NCBI RefSeq assembly: GCF_018882185.1
Contig: NZ_JACVOY010000001.1
Span: forward strand, 62,001 to 126,000
Direction of reading: 5' to 3'
Source: Polynucleobacter sp. AP-Latsch-80-C2
GTDB taxonomy: Bacteria; Pseudomonadota; Gammaproteobacteria; Burkholderiales; Burkholderiaceae
Length of the DNA stretch: 64,000 bases
Below, in pieces: positions 48,195 to 63,131 of this stretch; position 1 is the stretch's first letter, and each line of letters begins with the position of its first letter. A program made the position numbers and the translations under genes. The notes beneath the pieces were generated by a model. That model searched no databases. It was not told the DNA's origin and was given only the letters and a program-made list of their open reading frames with translations.

Positions 48195-49814
48195 TTAAGC
48201 TCTAAATTGCGAGGTGATGGGGTAGCGCCAATCGCGCCCAAAGGCTCTCGTAGTAACGCGGACCCCAGGAGGTGCCTGGCGCCGCTTATATTCGTTGAGT
48301 TTAATGAGGCGAGTTACTTTCTCAACACTTTCAGAGTCAAACCCAGCGGCGATGATTTGGGCAATAGATTGGTTTTGCTCCATATAGCGCTCAACAATGC
48401 CATCGAGCACTTCATAGGAAGGTAGGCTATCTTGATCAGTTTGGTCGGGACGTAATTCGGCAGAAGGGGCGCGAGTCAAAATCCGCTCCGGAATGATGGG
48501 TGAGATTTGATTGCGATAGGCGCAAAGACGATAGACCAAGGTTTTGGCAATGTCTTTAATTACTGCAAAGCCACCAGCCATGTCGCCATACAGCGTGCAA
48601 TAGCCAACAGCCATCTCACTCTTGTTTCCGGTTGTTAACACTAGGCGACCGGTTTTATTAGAGAGTGCCATGAGTAATGTGCCGCGCACACGTGCCTGGA
48701 TATTCTCTTCCGTAGCGTCAAGCTTCAAGCCTTTAAATTGTTCTGATAACGATTGCTCAAGTGCATCGACTGGACCGCTAATTGGAATCTCATCGTATTG
48801 CACACCAAGATTGTGAGCCATTTCACGGGCATCAATCCAAGAGATATCGGCCGTGTAGCGTGAGGCCATCATGACAGCGCGCACATTATTTGCGCCTAAG
48901 GCATCCACGGCAATCGCTAATACCAAAGCAGAATCTACGCCACCCGATAAACCAATGATGACGCCGGGGAAACCATTTTTATTGACATAGTCCCGCACGC
49001 CTAGGACAAGCGCCTGATATGCCTGTGCTTCGACGCTTTGAGGCGGAGCAATGAGACCTTGTTCAAGTTGCGCAGCAGAATTAATTTCTACAGTGCCTAA
49101 CCCCACTTCAAATTGGGGCATGGCCATCACAACCTCACCTTGGCTATTTAATGCAAAGGAGCCGCCATCAAAAACCAACTCATCCTGTCCGCCAACCGCG
49201 TTGACATAAATCAAAGGCATCTTGATGAGAGCAATATGCTGTCGTAATACTTCAATGCGTAAGGCTTCTTTTTTGAGGTGATAGGGTGATGCATTTGGAA
49301 CGAGCAATACTTGTGCGCCTGCAGCGTGTGCTTGTTGTGCAGGACCGGTATGCCATGCATCCTCACACAAAATGATGCCGTAGCGAATGCCTTCACTTTC
49401 AAAAACACAGGCTTGATTGCCGGGCACAAAATAGCGTACCTCATCAAAGACTTCGTGATTGGGTAATTCTTGTTTGGCGTAACCAGCAATGATCTTGCCA
49501 TTTTGTAAAACGGATGCAAAGTTCTGTAGGCCTGTAGCAGTTTGCTTTGGGTGCCCAACAATGACAGTGAGATCGCGATGTTGTGCAAGCTGTTGCATTA
49601 AGAGCTCAAGCTCGTGTGCAGCAGCTTCAATAAAAGCAGGGCGGAGTAATAAATCTTCAGGAGGGTAGCCGGTGAGCGAGAGCTCTGGCGTAACTACTAG
49701 CTTTGCCCCTAGGGCATAGGCCTCAAGTGCGGCTTTGTAAATGAGCTGCGCGTTGCCAGCCAAATCGCCCAAGAGCGGGTTGATTTGGGCTAGAGCAATT
49801 TTCTGCGAGCTCAC
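48195..49814 (-). CDS. nadE: Glutamine-dependent NAD+ synthetase
   Basis: A 539-residue two-domain enzyme for the last step of NAD synthesis. The N-terminal nitrilase-type glutaminase (about 1-260) has Glu in TPELSLTGYPPED, Lys in the LPNHEVFDE region and Cys in ILCEDAW. The C-terminal synthetase has the PP-loop IGLSGGVDSAL. The start is GTG. The nadE-glnB pair is common in Burkholderiales. Confidence 0.95.
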   Translation of the reverse strand: MSSQKIALAQINPLLGDLAGNAQLIYKAALEAYALGAKLVVTPELSLTGYPPEDLLLRPAFIEAAAHELELLMQQLAQHRDLTVIVGHPKQTATGLQNFASVLQNGKIIAGYAKQELPNHEVFDEVRYFVPGNQACVFESEGIRYGIILCEDAWHTGPAQQAHAAGAQVLLVPNASPYHLKKEALRIEVLRQHIALIKMPLIYVNAVGGQDELVFDGGSFALNSQGEVVMAMPQFEVGLGTVEINSAAQLEQGLIAPPQSVEAQAYQALVLGVRDYVNKNGFPGVIIGLSGGVDSALVLAIAVDALGANNVRAVMMASRYTADISWIDAREMAHNLGVQYDEIPISGPVDALEQSLSEQFKGLKLDATEENIQARVRGTLLMALSNKTGRLVLTTGNKSEMAVGYCTLYGDMAGGFAVIKDIAKTLVYRLCAYRNQISPIIPERILTRAPSAELRPDQTDQDSLPSYEVLDGIVERYMEQNQSIAQIIAAGFDSESVEKVTRLIKLNEYKRRQAPPGVRVTTRAFGRDWRYPITSQFRA

Positions 49815-49857
49815 TCTGATTCACAAAGCCTTTTCTAATGATTGAATAAGTAAAAAA

Positions 49858-50394
49858 TTACTTAGTTTCTTTGTTGTAACGATCGATGCCTTCAAGAATT
49901 TCTTTATGAGCATCAGCAACGCCACCCCAACCACTGACTTTTACCCACTTACCTGGTTCGAGATCTTTGTAGTGCTCGAAGAAGTGTTGAATTTGGTTTA
50001 AGCGTAATGGGTTGATATCTTCCGGTTTTTGCCAGTGAGTGTAGATTGGCAAAATCTTATCTTCAGGAACGGCTAATAACTTAGCGTCTTGTCCGCCTTC
50101 ATCTTCCATTTGTAAAACGCCAATTGCACGGCAACTAACAACTACACCAGGAATGAGTGGAAATGGAGTGATGACGAGAACGTCAACTGGATCACCATCG
50201 CCTGCAATGGTTTTATTAATATAGCCATAGTTGCAGGGATAGTGCATTGCAGTACCCATGAATCGGTCAACGAAAATAGCGCCACTTTCTTTATCCACTT
50301 CATACTTGATTGGATCCGCATTCATTGGGATTTCAATAATGACGTTGAAGCTCTCAGGGATCTTTTTGCCAGGCTTGACGTTGTCGAGACTCAT
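49858..50394 (-). CDS. ppa: Inorganic pyrophosphatase (soluble, family I)
   Basis: A 178-residue hydrolase of pyrophosphate. The family signature is complete: [27 protein letters not shown], and the metal site DGDPVDVLV. It is divergent from hppA, 171 bp apart, so a soluble and a membrane pyrophosphatase share one control region. Confidence 0.96.
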   Translation of the reverse strand: MSLDNVKPGKKIPESFNVIIEIPMNADPIKYEVDKESGAIFVDRFMGTAMHYPCNYGYINKTIAGDGDPVDVLVITPFPLIPGVVVSCRAIGVLQMEDEGGQDAKLLAVPEDKILPIYTHWQKPEDINPLRLNQIQHFFEHYKDLEPGKWVKVSGWGGVADAHKEILEGIDRYNKETK

Positions 50395-50565
50395 AAATAC
50401 TCCGAATAATGATTAGTAAATACCCTGATCCTTACTAGAGGATGCAGGGGTGATTCTGTTACATACTGGAACAGCTTAAAGACCCTAGTTTAAAGCTTTC
50501 GAAAACTGGTGGACCTAAGCGCTAGTTATACAAAACAAAAAAGATCAACTTTAGGGAGTTCAAGC

Positions 50566-52626
50566 ATGAGTAATGTCACTTTAGGCTTGTATTTTGCCTT
50601 AGCGTGCGGTGTCCTGGCCGTGATTTACGGTTTTGTGATGCGCAGCTGGATTTTGAAGCAAAGTACGGGTAATGCCAAGATGCAAGAGATTGCAGAGGCT
50701 ATTCAACTGGGGGCAGCAGCCTACCTATCTCGCCAATACAAAACCATTGCGATTGTCGGCGTCGTTCTGACGATTTTGATGGCACTCTTTTTAGACTTTG
50801 CTACTGCGATTGGGTTTGTAGTTGGCGCAGTACTTTCTGGTGCCTGTGGCTTCATTGGAATGAACGTCTCAGTTCGTGCGAACGTTCGCACTGCGGAAGC
50901 GGCAACGAAAGGTATGAATGAAGCCTTAAACGTAGCCTTTAAAGGCGGTGCCATTACTGGCATGTTGGTTGTCGGTTTAGGTCTTCTCGGTGTGGGCCTA
51001 TTCTTCATGTTCCTTGTATCGATTGGTGCTGGCCAAGACCTTTCTTCGGTGCTGCATCCGCTGATTGGATTGGCATTTGGTTCTTCCTTGATTTCTATCT
51101 TTGCTCGACTAGGTGGCGGTATCTTTACCAAGGGCGCTGACGTTGGCGCAGACTTGGTTGGTAAAGTCGAAGCCGGCATTCCAGAGGATGACCCTCGTAA
51201 CCCAGCCGTGATTGCTGATAACGTTGGCGACAACGTAGGTGATTGCGCTGGTATGGCAGCAGACTTATTTGAAACCTATGCAGTGACATTGATTGCAACG
51301 ATGGTGCTCGGTTCCTTGATGGTTACTGGTGCACCAGTGGCTGCGATTGTTTACCCATTGGTTTTGGGTGGCGTATCGATCATTGCTTCCATCATTGGTT
51401 GCTCCTTTGTTAAAGCAACGCCTGGCATGAAGAATGTCATGCCAGCTTTGTATAAAGGCCTCATCATCGCTGGTGGATTGTCATTGATTGCTTTCTACTT
51501 TGTGACTAACTTCATCATGCCGGACGATGCACTAGGCATTCCTGGAAGCCAGTGGCGTTTGTTTGGTGCGACTGTAGTAGGCCTCTTACTTACAGCCGCT
51601 TTAGTATGGATTACTGAGTACTACACCGGGACGCAGTTCAAGCCTGTTCAACATATTGCCGAAGCTTCTACTAAAGGCCACGGTACCAATATCATTGCTG
51701 GCTTGGGTATTTCCATGAAGTCGACAGCTTATCCAGTGCTCTTTGTATGTGCGGCTATTTATGCAGCCTATTGGTTAGCTGGTTTGTACGGCATTGCGAT
51801 TGCAGCGACTGCGATGCTGTCCATGGCAGGCATTGTGGTGGCATTGGATGCTTATGGCCCGATTACCGATAACGCCGGTGGTATTGCAGAGATGGCTGGT
51901 TTGCCACAAGCAGTGCGTGACATCACTGATCCATTAGACGCAGTAGGTAACACTACTAAAGCAGTGACTAAAGGTTATGCGATTGGTTCTGCTGGTCTTG
52001 CATCATTGGTGCTGTTTGCTGACTATACCCATGCCTTAGAAGGTATTGGTCAACAAGTTTCTTTTGATCTCTCCAATCACATGGTGATCATTGGCCTCTT
52101 TATCGGCGGAATGATTCCTTACTTGTTTGGTGCGATGGCAATGGAGGCGGTTGGTCGTTGCGCAGGTGCGGTGGTTGAAGAAGTGCGCCGCCAGTTCCGC
52201 GAGATTCCGGGAATCATGGAAGGTACTGCGAAGCCAGAATATGGCAAGGCAGTAGACATGCTGACATCGGCAGCGATTAAAGAAATGATCATTCCTTCAC
52301 TTTTGCCAGTAGTGGCTCCGATTGTGGTTGGTCTCTTGTTAGGACCTGCCGCATTGGGTGGCTTATTAATGGGCACGATCGTGACTGGTTTGTTTGTAGC
52401 GATCTCCATGTGTACAGGTGGCGGCGCTTGGGATAACGCGAAGAAATATATCGAAGAAGGTAACTTCGGCGGTAAAGGTTCTGAAGCGCATAAAGCAGCG
52501 GTGACAGGTGACACGGTAGGCGATCCCTACAAAGACACCGCTGGTCCTGCAGTGAACCCACTCATTAAGATCATTAATATTGTGGCGCTCTTGATCGTGC
52601 CACTCTTGCCAGTGATTAGTCGCTAA
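50566..52626 (+). CDS. hppA: Membrane H+-translocating pyrophosphatase
   Basis: A 686-residue ion-pumping pyrophosphatase with about 16 membrane helices. The substrate motif is [11 protein letters not shown] followed by [19 protein letters not shown]. Lys465 in [17 protein letters not shown] is the residue that replaces K+ in the K+-independent proton-pumping subfamily, so this enzyme should not need K+ even though homologues are often labelled K+-stimulated. I chose the ATG at 50566, with AGGGAG upstream, over the open frame from 50509. Confidence 0.95.
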   Translation: MSNVTLGLYFALACGVLAVIYGFVMRSWILKQSTGNAKMQEIAEAIQLGAAAYLSRQYKTIAIVGVVLTILMALFLDFATAIGFVVGAVLSGACGFIGMNVSVRANVRTAEAATKGMNEALNVAFKGGAITGMLVVGLGLLGVGLFFMFLVSIGAGQDLSSVLHPLIGLAFGSSLISIFARLGGGIFTKGADVGADLVGKVEAGIPEDDPRNPAVIADNVGDNVGDCAGMAADLFETYAVTLIATMVLGSLMVTGAPVAAIVYPLVLGGVSIIASIIGCSFVKATPGMKNVMPALYKGLIIAGGLSLIAFYFVTNFIMPDDALGIPGSQWRLFGATVVGLLLTAALVWITEYYTGTQFKPVQHIAEASTKGHGTNIIAGLGISMKSTAYPVLFVCAAIYAAYWLAGLYGIAIAATAMLSMAGIVVALDAYGPITDNAGGIAEMAGLPQAVRDITDPLDAVGNTTKAVTKGYAIGSAGLASLVLFADYTHALEGIGQQVSFDLSNHMVIIGLFIGGMIPYLFGAMAMEAVGRCAGAVVEEVRRQFREIPGIMEGTAKPEYGKAVDMLTSAAIKEMIIPSLLPVVAPIVVGLLLGPAALGGLLMGTIVTGLFVAISMCTGGGAWDNAKKYIEEGNFGGKGSEAHKAAVTGDTVGDPYKDTAGPAVNPLIKIINIVALLIVPLLPVISR

Positions 52627-52644
52627 GCACCAAGCGCATTAAGC

Positions 52645-52674
52645 AAAACGCCTAGCAATGCTAGGCGTTTTTTT
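52645..52674. terminator. Terminator between hppA and trxB
   Basis: AAAACGCCTAGC-AAT-GCTAGGCGTTTT, a perfect stem with a T7 run on the plus strand and an A-run on the other side. It can serve both convergent genes. Confidence 0.92.
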
Positions 52675-52693
52675 ATTCCTAAATTTTTAAAAC

Positions 52694-55993
<3,300 letters not shown>

Positions 55994-56003
55994 GGTTGCA
56001 ATT

Positions 56004-58463
<2,460 letters not shown>

Positions 58464-58464
<1 letters not shown>

Positions 58465-58709
58465 TAGTAACGCGCCTCCGAACGAACTTCGTCCATTACT
58501 GATTTACCCATCTTCAGCGTGGCTCTGAATGCTCTTAGCTGTGCTGCGAGTGCCTTGCGATCCAATTTTTGCGGTCTAATAATTAATGAGCCATCTTTTG
58601 ATAGGGTTGCTTCAACCTTGTCCCCATCTTTTAACTTGATTTCTTTGATGAATGCAGCAGGAATGCGAAGTGCCAGGCTATTGCCCCACTTTGAAATTTG
58701 GATATTCAT
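58464..58709 (-). CDS. AbrB/MazE-type antitoxin
   Basis: An 81-residue antitoxin with the swapped-hairpin AbrB fold: MNIQISKWGNSLALRIP and LKDGDKVEATLSKDGSLII. I chose the ATG at 58709, with AAGGGA upstream. The ribosome site and the A of the ATG lie within the left arm of a large perfect palindrome. It pairs with the PIN toxin directly downstream. Confidence 0.9.
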
Positions 58710-58762
58710 GATTTCCCTTAATATAGATATACATAAGCGTATATCTATATTAAGGGAAATCA
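58709..58762. promoter_or_regulatory. Perfect 24-bp-arm palindrome at the antitoxin start
   Basis: Arms 58709-58732 and 58739-58762 are exact inverted repeats with a 6-nt centre ATAAGC. The arm core is TTTCCCTTAATATAGATA. It covers the promoter/leader region and ribosome site of the AbrB/PIN module, so it may be the operator, an RNA hairpin that hides the ribosome site, or both. Confidence 0.85.
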
Positions 58763-58841
58763 CCTCTTCTGACCAGTCTATTTTTAGTCAATACCCAATG
58801 CATGGCTTTATATCTCAATAGCTATAATGATTTCTTGGTCT

Positions 58842-58931
<90 letters not shown>

Positions 58932-59077
58932 ATGTCAATGGTTTTATAAGGTTTTAATAGACTAAGCACTTTTGGCACCAAAACGTTACTCAAAGCTATC
59001 CAGAGGGATGAATTTCTGTTGATGGTGATTAGGCGATATTGCAAAAATTTATTGCTAGTTTCCGTCTAAACATAGTA

Positions 59078-59093
59078 TGTCTGATAACAGACA
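59078..59093 (+). promoter_or_regulatory. Shared 16-bp operator, site 1
   Basis: TGTCTG-ATAA-CAGACA, perfect arms, 68 bp before the Rap1a-like gene. A -10-like TAGACT (59115-59120) lies 21 bp downstream. The rest of 58932-59160 shows nothing else. Confidence 0.7.
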
Positions 59094-59160
59094 GACCAAT
59101 TTACTAAACCTTTCTAGACTTATTTAGTTAGTTAAATTAATCAGAAAGAGTGGGTAGTCT

Positions 59161-59565
59161 ATGAATAAAATCACAATACATTTAGCATCATTATTGTTTT
59201 GCTCTGGAGTTGTAATGGCTGCTCCAGATGGCACTAGGGCAATTAGCACTCAAGAGTTAGCGGGTGTATGTGGAGATCAGTCTAGCCCGCAACCACAAAT
59301 CTACTGTGATGTATATGGTCAGGGTGTATATGATAGCTATCTCGTTACGCGCCATCCTAAAAAGGCTCCAGACTTCATTTGTGTAGTTCAACCTGCCCCT
59401 TCTAGGCGTGAGGTGATGAATCAGTTTATTGATTGGGTTAAACAAAATCCTGGATACAACACTGCTCCTGCGGCAGATACATTGTTGCGATTTTTAGCCG
59501 TGCGTTTTTCTTGTGAATCTTCAAGTATGTCGCCCGGAAATGCAGTTAACAAAATTATTCGCTGA
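59161..59565 (+). CDS. Exported Rap1a/Tai-like protein
   Basis: A 134-residue protein with a signal peptide (ends about residue 20, MAA) and four cysteines in the mature part. The order (C...YCDVYGQGVYDSY...C...V..FIDWVKQNP...FLAVRFSC) resembles the Rap1a/Tai immunity family (PF18602-like). Family members near T6SS effectors give immunity, but no effector is visible here. Many homologues are solitary periplasmic proteins of unknown role. Next gene follows by 18 bp. Confidence 0.65.
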   Translation: MNKITIHLASLLFCSGVVMAAPDGTRAISTQELAGVCGDQSSPQPQIYCDVYGQGVYDSYLVTRHPKKAPDFICVVQPAPSRREVMNQFIDWVKQNPGYNTAPAADTLLRFLAVRFSCESSSMSPGNAVNKIIR

Positions 59566-59583
59566 AAGCATAAGGAAATCACA

Positions 59584-59859
59584 ATGAAAAAGACTCTGAT
59601 CATTTTATCTGCAACATCTATATTTGCCTTATCAGCATGCTCAAATATGAGTGACACTCAGCAAAGAACTTTATCAGGAGCTGCAATTGGATCGGCTGCG
59701 GGAGTTGGTATTGGGGCGCTTACTGGTGGAGGTCTTTTATGGGGTGCTGCGGGAGGTGCTGCTATAGGTGCTGTGGGAGGTTATGTTTATGATCAACATG
59801 AAAAAACACAAAGCAACTCACCACCCAAATCCAATTCTTCAAAATCAACGATTAATTGA
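59584..59859 (+). CDS. Glycine-zipper lipoprotein
   Basis: A 91-residue protein with a lipobox LSAC (Cys19) and a Gly/Ala-rich zipper (about 32-68; GAAIGSAAGVGIGALTGG) of the YMGG/OsmB-like type, ending in a Ser/Asn-rich tail. Such proteins lie in the outer membrane and are often stress induced. Start supported by AAGGAAA. A bidirectional terminator follows. Confidence 0.88.
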   Translation: MKKTLIILSATSIFALSACSNMSDTQQRTLSGAAIGSAAGVGIGALTGGGLLWGAAGGAAIGAVGGYVYDQHEKTQSNSPPKSNSSKSTIN

Positions 59860-59875
59860 GGAATTAAAAATTAAT

Positions 59876-59901
59876 AAAAAAGCCGCATTAGCGGCTTTTT
59901 T
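59876..59901. terminator. Bidirectional terminator
   Basis: AAAAAAGCCGC-ATTA-GCGGCTTTTTT, perfect stem with A and T runs, between the convergent glycine-zipper and BON genes. Confidence 0.93.
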
Positions 59902-59917
59902 AAGGTTTAAAAATGAA

Positions 59918-60325
59918 TTACTTTGAGAATGCTAGCTTGCTTTTTACAGATTGAACGCCCTCGATTGCAGCAGCTAATTTTATTGCCTTATCGATATTAA
60001 TTTGTGAGTCGGCAGATCCAGAAAGAGTCACGATACCTTTTTCGGTAACAACAGTGATTTTCATTAACTGCATCCCAGGTTCAGTTAGAAGTGCTGACTT
60101 CACCTTTACGGTGATGGTAGAGTCATCAATTGCTTGGCCAGTCTTATTTGCTTGTTTTATAACAGCCTTATCAGCTGCATTGGATACAGAAGTAGAGACA
60201 TTTTCTGTGACTTGATCGATTTTCTTACCTGCCTTTTCAGCTGGACCTGGATTATCGCAAGCCGCTAGGCCAGAAATAATCATCATTGATGCGAATACTG
60301 CTTTAAAGCTATTGTCCATTTTCAT
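59918..60325 (-). CDS. BON-domain lipoprotein
   Basis: A 135-residue protein with a lipobox LAAC (Cys23), a linker with basic and acidic residues (about 25-65) and one BON domain (about 66-134; VKSALLTEPGM, TLSGSADSQINIDKAI, GVQSVKSKL). BON proteins of the OsmY/DolP type bind membranes and respond to osmotic or envelope stress. It is 21 bp downstream of the DUF3309 gene and probably co-transcribed with it. Confidence 0.9.
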   Translation of the reverse strand: MKMDNSFKAVFASMMIISGLAACDNPGPAEKAGKKIDQVTENVSTSVSNAADKAVIKQANKTGQAIDDSTITVKVKSALLTEPGMQLMKITVVTEKGIVTLSGSADSQINIDKAIKLAAAIEGVQSVKSKLAFSK

Positions 60326-60346
60326 GAGATTTCTTTCTTAAAGAAT

Positions 60347-60502
60347 TTAAATTCTGCCGGTCAGTAGAAGAATGAGTAGGATGATTACTACAAGACCTAA
60401 TCCTCCGCTAGGTACATACCCCCAATTTCTACTGTGCGGCCAAGCAGGTATGGCGCCTAATAACATCAAAATCAAGAGTACTAAAATTATTGTTCCCAAC
60501 AT
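60347..60502 (-). CDS. DUF3309 family small membrane protein
   Basis: A 51-residue protein. It starts MLGTIILVLLILMLLGAIPA and contains WPHSRNWGYVPSGGLGLV, then a second hydrophobic segment, which is the whole DUF3309 pattern: two membrane helices joined by a Trp/Gly-rich turn. AAGGAAA lies before the ATG. The function is unknown. First gene of a two-gene unit with the BON lipoprotein. Confidence 0.9.
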   Translation of the reverse strand: MLGTIILVLLILMLLGAIPAWPHSRNWGYVPSGGLGLVVIILLILLLTGRI

Positions 60503-60561
60503 ATCTATTTCCTTTGCGTAAATTGCTTAAGACCAATTTACTTTTTTTGTTGTTCATTGAC

Positions 60562-60577
60562 TGTTCGCTATCAGACA
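60562..60577 (-). promoter_or_regulatory. Shared 16-bp operator, site 2
   Basis: On the plus strand TGTTCG-CTAT-CAGACA, 60 bp upstream of the DUF3309 start. On the minus strand the -10-like TAAATT (60540-60535) is 21 bp away. Confidence 0.65.
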
Positions 60578-60606
60578 TATGATCGAGATATAAATATATT
60601 ACTTTG

Positions 60607-60622
60607 TGTGCGGCATCGCACT
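60607..60622 (+). promoter_or_regulatory. Shared 16-bp operator, site 3
   Basis: TGTGCG-GCAT-CGCACT, 56 bp upstream of the CsbD gene. A -10-like TACGAT (60644-60649) is 21 bp downstream. Confidence 0.7.
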
Positions 60623-60677
60623 AAATGACTGCGTTTAAGGTATTACGATCAGCATTCATTCAGCGGAGGAATTTTTT

Positions 60678-60902
60678 ATGAATTGGGATATTGTCGAAGG
60701 AAATTGGAAGCAATTTAAGGGTAGGATTCGTGTTCGATGGGGAAAGTTAACTGACGATCAGCTAGAGCGTATTGCAGGCAAGAGAATTGAATTGGCCGGC
60801 AATATTCAAGAGGCTTACGGCATAACTGTTGATGAAGCAGAGGAGCAAATTAAGTTATTTGAAGAGCAAAATAAAGACTTTAAGGCTACGGCAGTCAAGT
60901 AA
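60678..60902 (+). CDS. CsbD family stress protein
   Basis: A 74-residue soluble protein starting MNWDIVEGNWKQFKGRI, with WGKLTDDQLERIAGKR, the complete CsbD pattern (B. subtilis CsbD, E. coli YjbJ). These are abundant stress-induced proteins of unknown mechanism. A strong GGAGGA ribosome site precedes it. The rest of 60903-60975 has a loose inverted repeat GGCGCTG / CAGCGCC but no clear terminator. Confidence 0.94.
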   Translation: MNWDIVEGNWKQFKGRIRVRWGKLTDDQLERIAGKRIELAGNIQEAYGITVDEAEEQIKLFEEQNKDFKATAVK

Positions 60903-60975
60903 AGTGGGGCGGCGCTGTATTGTAGATTTAGTTTTTTAGCGACTTCTAGATCATGCAGCGCCAACTTTAAATTTA

Positions 60976-61491
60976 TTGAGAATTATTATTCACAAATATT
61001 TTAAGCTCTTGGTATGCGCACTCTTCATGATATTAGGCTATAGATGCTGCCTTGCAGATTCGTACGGATCCATTGATCTTATTGCTCCAATAAAAAAAAG
61101 TGAGCTTTGGCTAAATCCCGGCTTACTTTCTTATCACTTTGATCAAACCAAGAACTTCAATGCCGTTAATTATGGAATTGGAGGTGAATATAGATTTTCA
61201 TCCATTGCCTCTTTAACGGCGGGTACGTTTCGCAATAGTAATTATCATCAATCAAGCTATATTGGTGTTTATTGGCAACCTATTGCTATAGGGCCAGTCA
61301 ATATAGGATTAGTTGCTGGAGGGTTCAATGGCTATACAAGTAATAACAATGGCGGTTGGTTTCCTGCAGCATTGCCCGCTTTTACGGTTGAGGGCAAGTG
61401 GGTAGGATTCAATTTAATCGTTATTCCAACTATTGGAGAGCGTGTATCGGGATCTTTGTCATTCCAATTTAAATTTAAGGTCTTTGAGTAG
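60976..61491 (+). CDS. Exported protein, probable small outer-membrane barrel
   Basis: A 171-residue protein I cannot assign to a named family. It has a signal-peptide-like start (hydrophobic 10-26, ending CLAD), then alternating short beta-like segments such as YGIGGEYRF, YIGVYWQPI and VNIGLVAGGF, and ends SFQFKFKVFE. This suggests an 8-stranded barrel. The TTG start at 60976 lacks a clear ribosome site, so the N-terminus is uncertain. It is 73 bp after csbD and may be read from that promoter. Confidence 0.6.
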   Translation: MRIIIHKYFKLLVCALFMILGYRCCLADSYGSIDLIAPIKKSELWLNPGLLSYHFDQTKNFNAVNYGIGGEYRFSSIASLTAGTFRNSNYHQSSYIGVYWQPIAIGPVNIGLVAGGFNGYTSNNNGGWFPAALPAFTVEGKWVGFNLIVIPTIGERVSGSLSFQFKFKVFE

Positions 61492-61498
61492 CGCAGGC

Positions 61499-62185
61499 TT
61501 ACCCAATCAGAGAGGAGTAAATTTTTTGATTCTTTATGTAACAGCTGCAAGCTTCCGCCTTAAGTGCTGGTCTATTCAGTATCTTGATTTCTCCGCGATG
61601 ATATTCAATTAAGCCTCTTCTCCTAAAATCAGCCGCTGTAGTTGTAACGCCTACCCGCCTAATGCCAAGCATTAGGGAGATAAACTCATGTGTCATGCGA
61701 AAGGTAGGCGATTGGGCACGATCTTGACTCATTAATAACCACTTAGCTAGGCGTGGCCCAATCTCATGAAAATGTTCGCACGCAGCCGATAGCCCAAGTT
61801 GATTAATGCGAACTGCAAGATAGGTATTAATGATTTCTTTTAGCTCAGGACTGCTGCTAATTTGGCTTAGGAAAAATTGGGACTCCAATTTCCATGCACT
61901 TCCCGCTCCCTGTACTAATGCGCTGAATGGATTGGTGCTTATCCCAAGAGCAGTTTCCGCACCAAGCAAGCCTTCTCTGCCAATCATACCAATTTCAATA
62001 GGGGGGTAATGATCAATCCCTTGGGTGATAGAAATAAAACAGTTGATTGGAAAGAAAATATGAGTAGTTGGCTTGCCAACGATGCATATTGTTTGAGATA
62101 AATTTAACTCAACCAGTTCAGCATTAGCTAAAACAGACTCTTGATTCTGCTGCGGCAACAAATTAATGAGAGCATTTTTATTCAT
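61499..62185 (-). CDS. Crp/Fnr-family transcriptional regulator A
   Basis: A 228-residue regulator with a cNMP-binding-type beta barrel (about 20-125), a dimer helix and a C-terminal winged HTH (about 150-215; recognition helix near LGIRRVGVTTTAADFR). It has no N-terminal FNR-type cysteine cluster. It is convergent with the barrel gene (8 bp apart). A copy of the shared 16-bp operator lies 110 bp upstream. Paralogue of regulator B. Confidence 0.9.
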   Translation of the reverse strand: MNKNALINLLPQQNQESVLANAELVELNLSQTICIVGKPTTHIFFPINCFISITQGIDHYPPIEIGMIGREGLLGAETALGISTNPFSALVQGAGSAWKLESQFFLSQISSSPELKEIINTYLAVRINQLGLSAACEHFHEIGPRLAKWLLMSQDRAQSPTFRMTHEFISLMLGIRRVGVTTTAADFRRRGLIEYHRGEIKILNRPALKAEACSCYIKNQKIYSSLIG

Positions 62186-62294
62186 TTACCAAGCCTTCAG
62201 GTTGTAGTGATAAACCTTACTCGGGCAATAGGGCTCTAATTTTGTATTTGATATCTTTCCCAGCTGAAGTATGTATGGATACTTTAGTTTGCTC

Positions 62295-62310
62295 TGTCCG
62301 TTATCGCACT
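62295..62310 (-). promoter_or_regulatory. Shared 16-bp operator, site 4
   Basis: On the plus strand TGTCCG-TTAT-CGCACT. It lies just downstream of regulator B and 110 bp upstream of regulator A. On the minus strand a -10-like CATACT (62273-62268) is 21 bp away. Confidence 0.6.
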
Positions 62311-63029
62311 TAAACGGCCATTTTTTCTGGGAGTAGGCGATCATATTCAGATTTCACTACTTGATAGCACTCGCAGATGCGCTTTTCTAAGCCCAATCGA
62401 TTTAAGACGCTAATGTGTCCGCGAGAATATTTGATTAGTCCTGCCTTTTGGACTTTTAGGGCTGCCTCGGTAACACCCTCTCTTCGAACCCCAAGCATGT
62501 TGGCAATCAATTCTTGGGTCATACGTAACTCATTACTCGGCAATCTATCTAGACTCAAAAGTAACCAGCGGCAAAATTGCTGATCTAGTGTGTGATGACG
62601 ATTACAAACTGCGGTTTGAGTCATTTGGGTTATTAATGCTTGGGTGTAGCGCAACAATAGGTGCATTACTGGGCCCGCTCGATTAAATTCTTCAAGGAGG
62701 ATAGCTGATTTGATGCGATAGCCTTTACCTGCACTTTGTACAACCGCTCTACTAGATGTAGATTCACCGCCCATAAAGATGGAAATTCCAACAACCCCTT
62801 CATTGCCAACTATTGCAATTTCAGCTGACGAACCATTTTCTAGTGCGTACAGCAGGGAGACAATCGCTGTTGAGGGGAAGTAAACATGGCTCATTTTCAT
62901 GCCGGGCTCGTATAAGACTTTGCCTAGCGGGAGCTCTGTTACTTCAATATGGGGAAGAAGTCTTTCCCACTCAATTGTGGGGATTGAATGGAAAAGATGA
63001 TTTTGATCTTTTGGTGGCGTTTTTTCCAT
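62310..63029 (-). CDS. Crp/Fnr-family transcriptional regulator B
   Basis: A 239-residue regulator starting MEKTPPKDQNHLFHSIP at the ATG at 63029; the longer frame from 63113 crosses its own promoter site. It has a cNMP-type barrel (about 20-140), dimer helix and HTH (about 165-225; LGVRREGVTEAALKVQ), and a conserved-looking ICECY segment near the end. No FNR cluster cysteines at the N-terminus. The ligand is unknown. Confidence 0.9.
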   Translation of the reverse strand: MEKTPPKDQNHLFHSIPTIEWERLLPHIEVTELPLGKVLYEPGMKMSHVYFPSTAIVSLLYALENGSSAEIAIVGNEGVVGISIFMGGESTSSRAVVQSAGKGYRIKSAILLEEFNRAGPVMHLLLRYTQALITQMTQTAVCNRHHTLDQQFCRWLLLSLDRLPSNELRMTQELIANMLGVRREGVTEAALKVQKAGLIKYSRGHISVLNRLGLEKRICECYQVVKSEYDRLLPEKMAV

Positions 63030-63096
63030 AATGGTACCTAGATATGAATTATCGTGTTGAGACACATCCAATATATTTTCTATAATCATTTGAGTA

Positions 63097-63112
63097 TGTG
63101 CGATACCGTACA
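63097..63112 (-). promoter_or_regulatory. Shared 16-bp operator, site 5
   Basis: On the plus strand TGTGCG-ATAC-CGTACA, 68 bp upstream of regulator B. On the minus strand TATATT (63075-63070) is 21 bp away, the best -10 of the set. It implies autoregulation. Confidence 0.72.
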
Positions 63113-63131
63113 TAAAGTCAGCTTACACGAT

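Noticed and set aside
58519..58821. A plus-strand frame over the antitoxin whose end resembles the start of the opposite frame
   Set aside because: The likeness comes from the perfect palindrome; the antitoxin frame on the minus strand has family support and a ribosome site.
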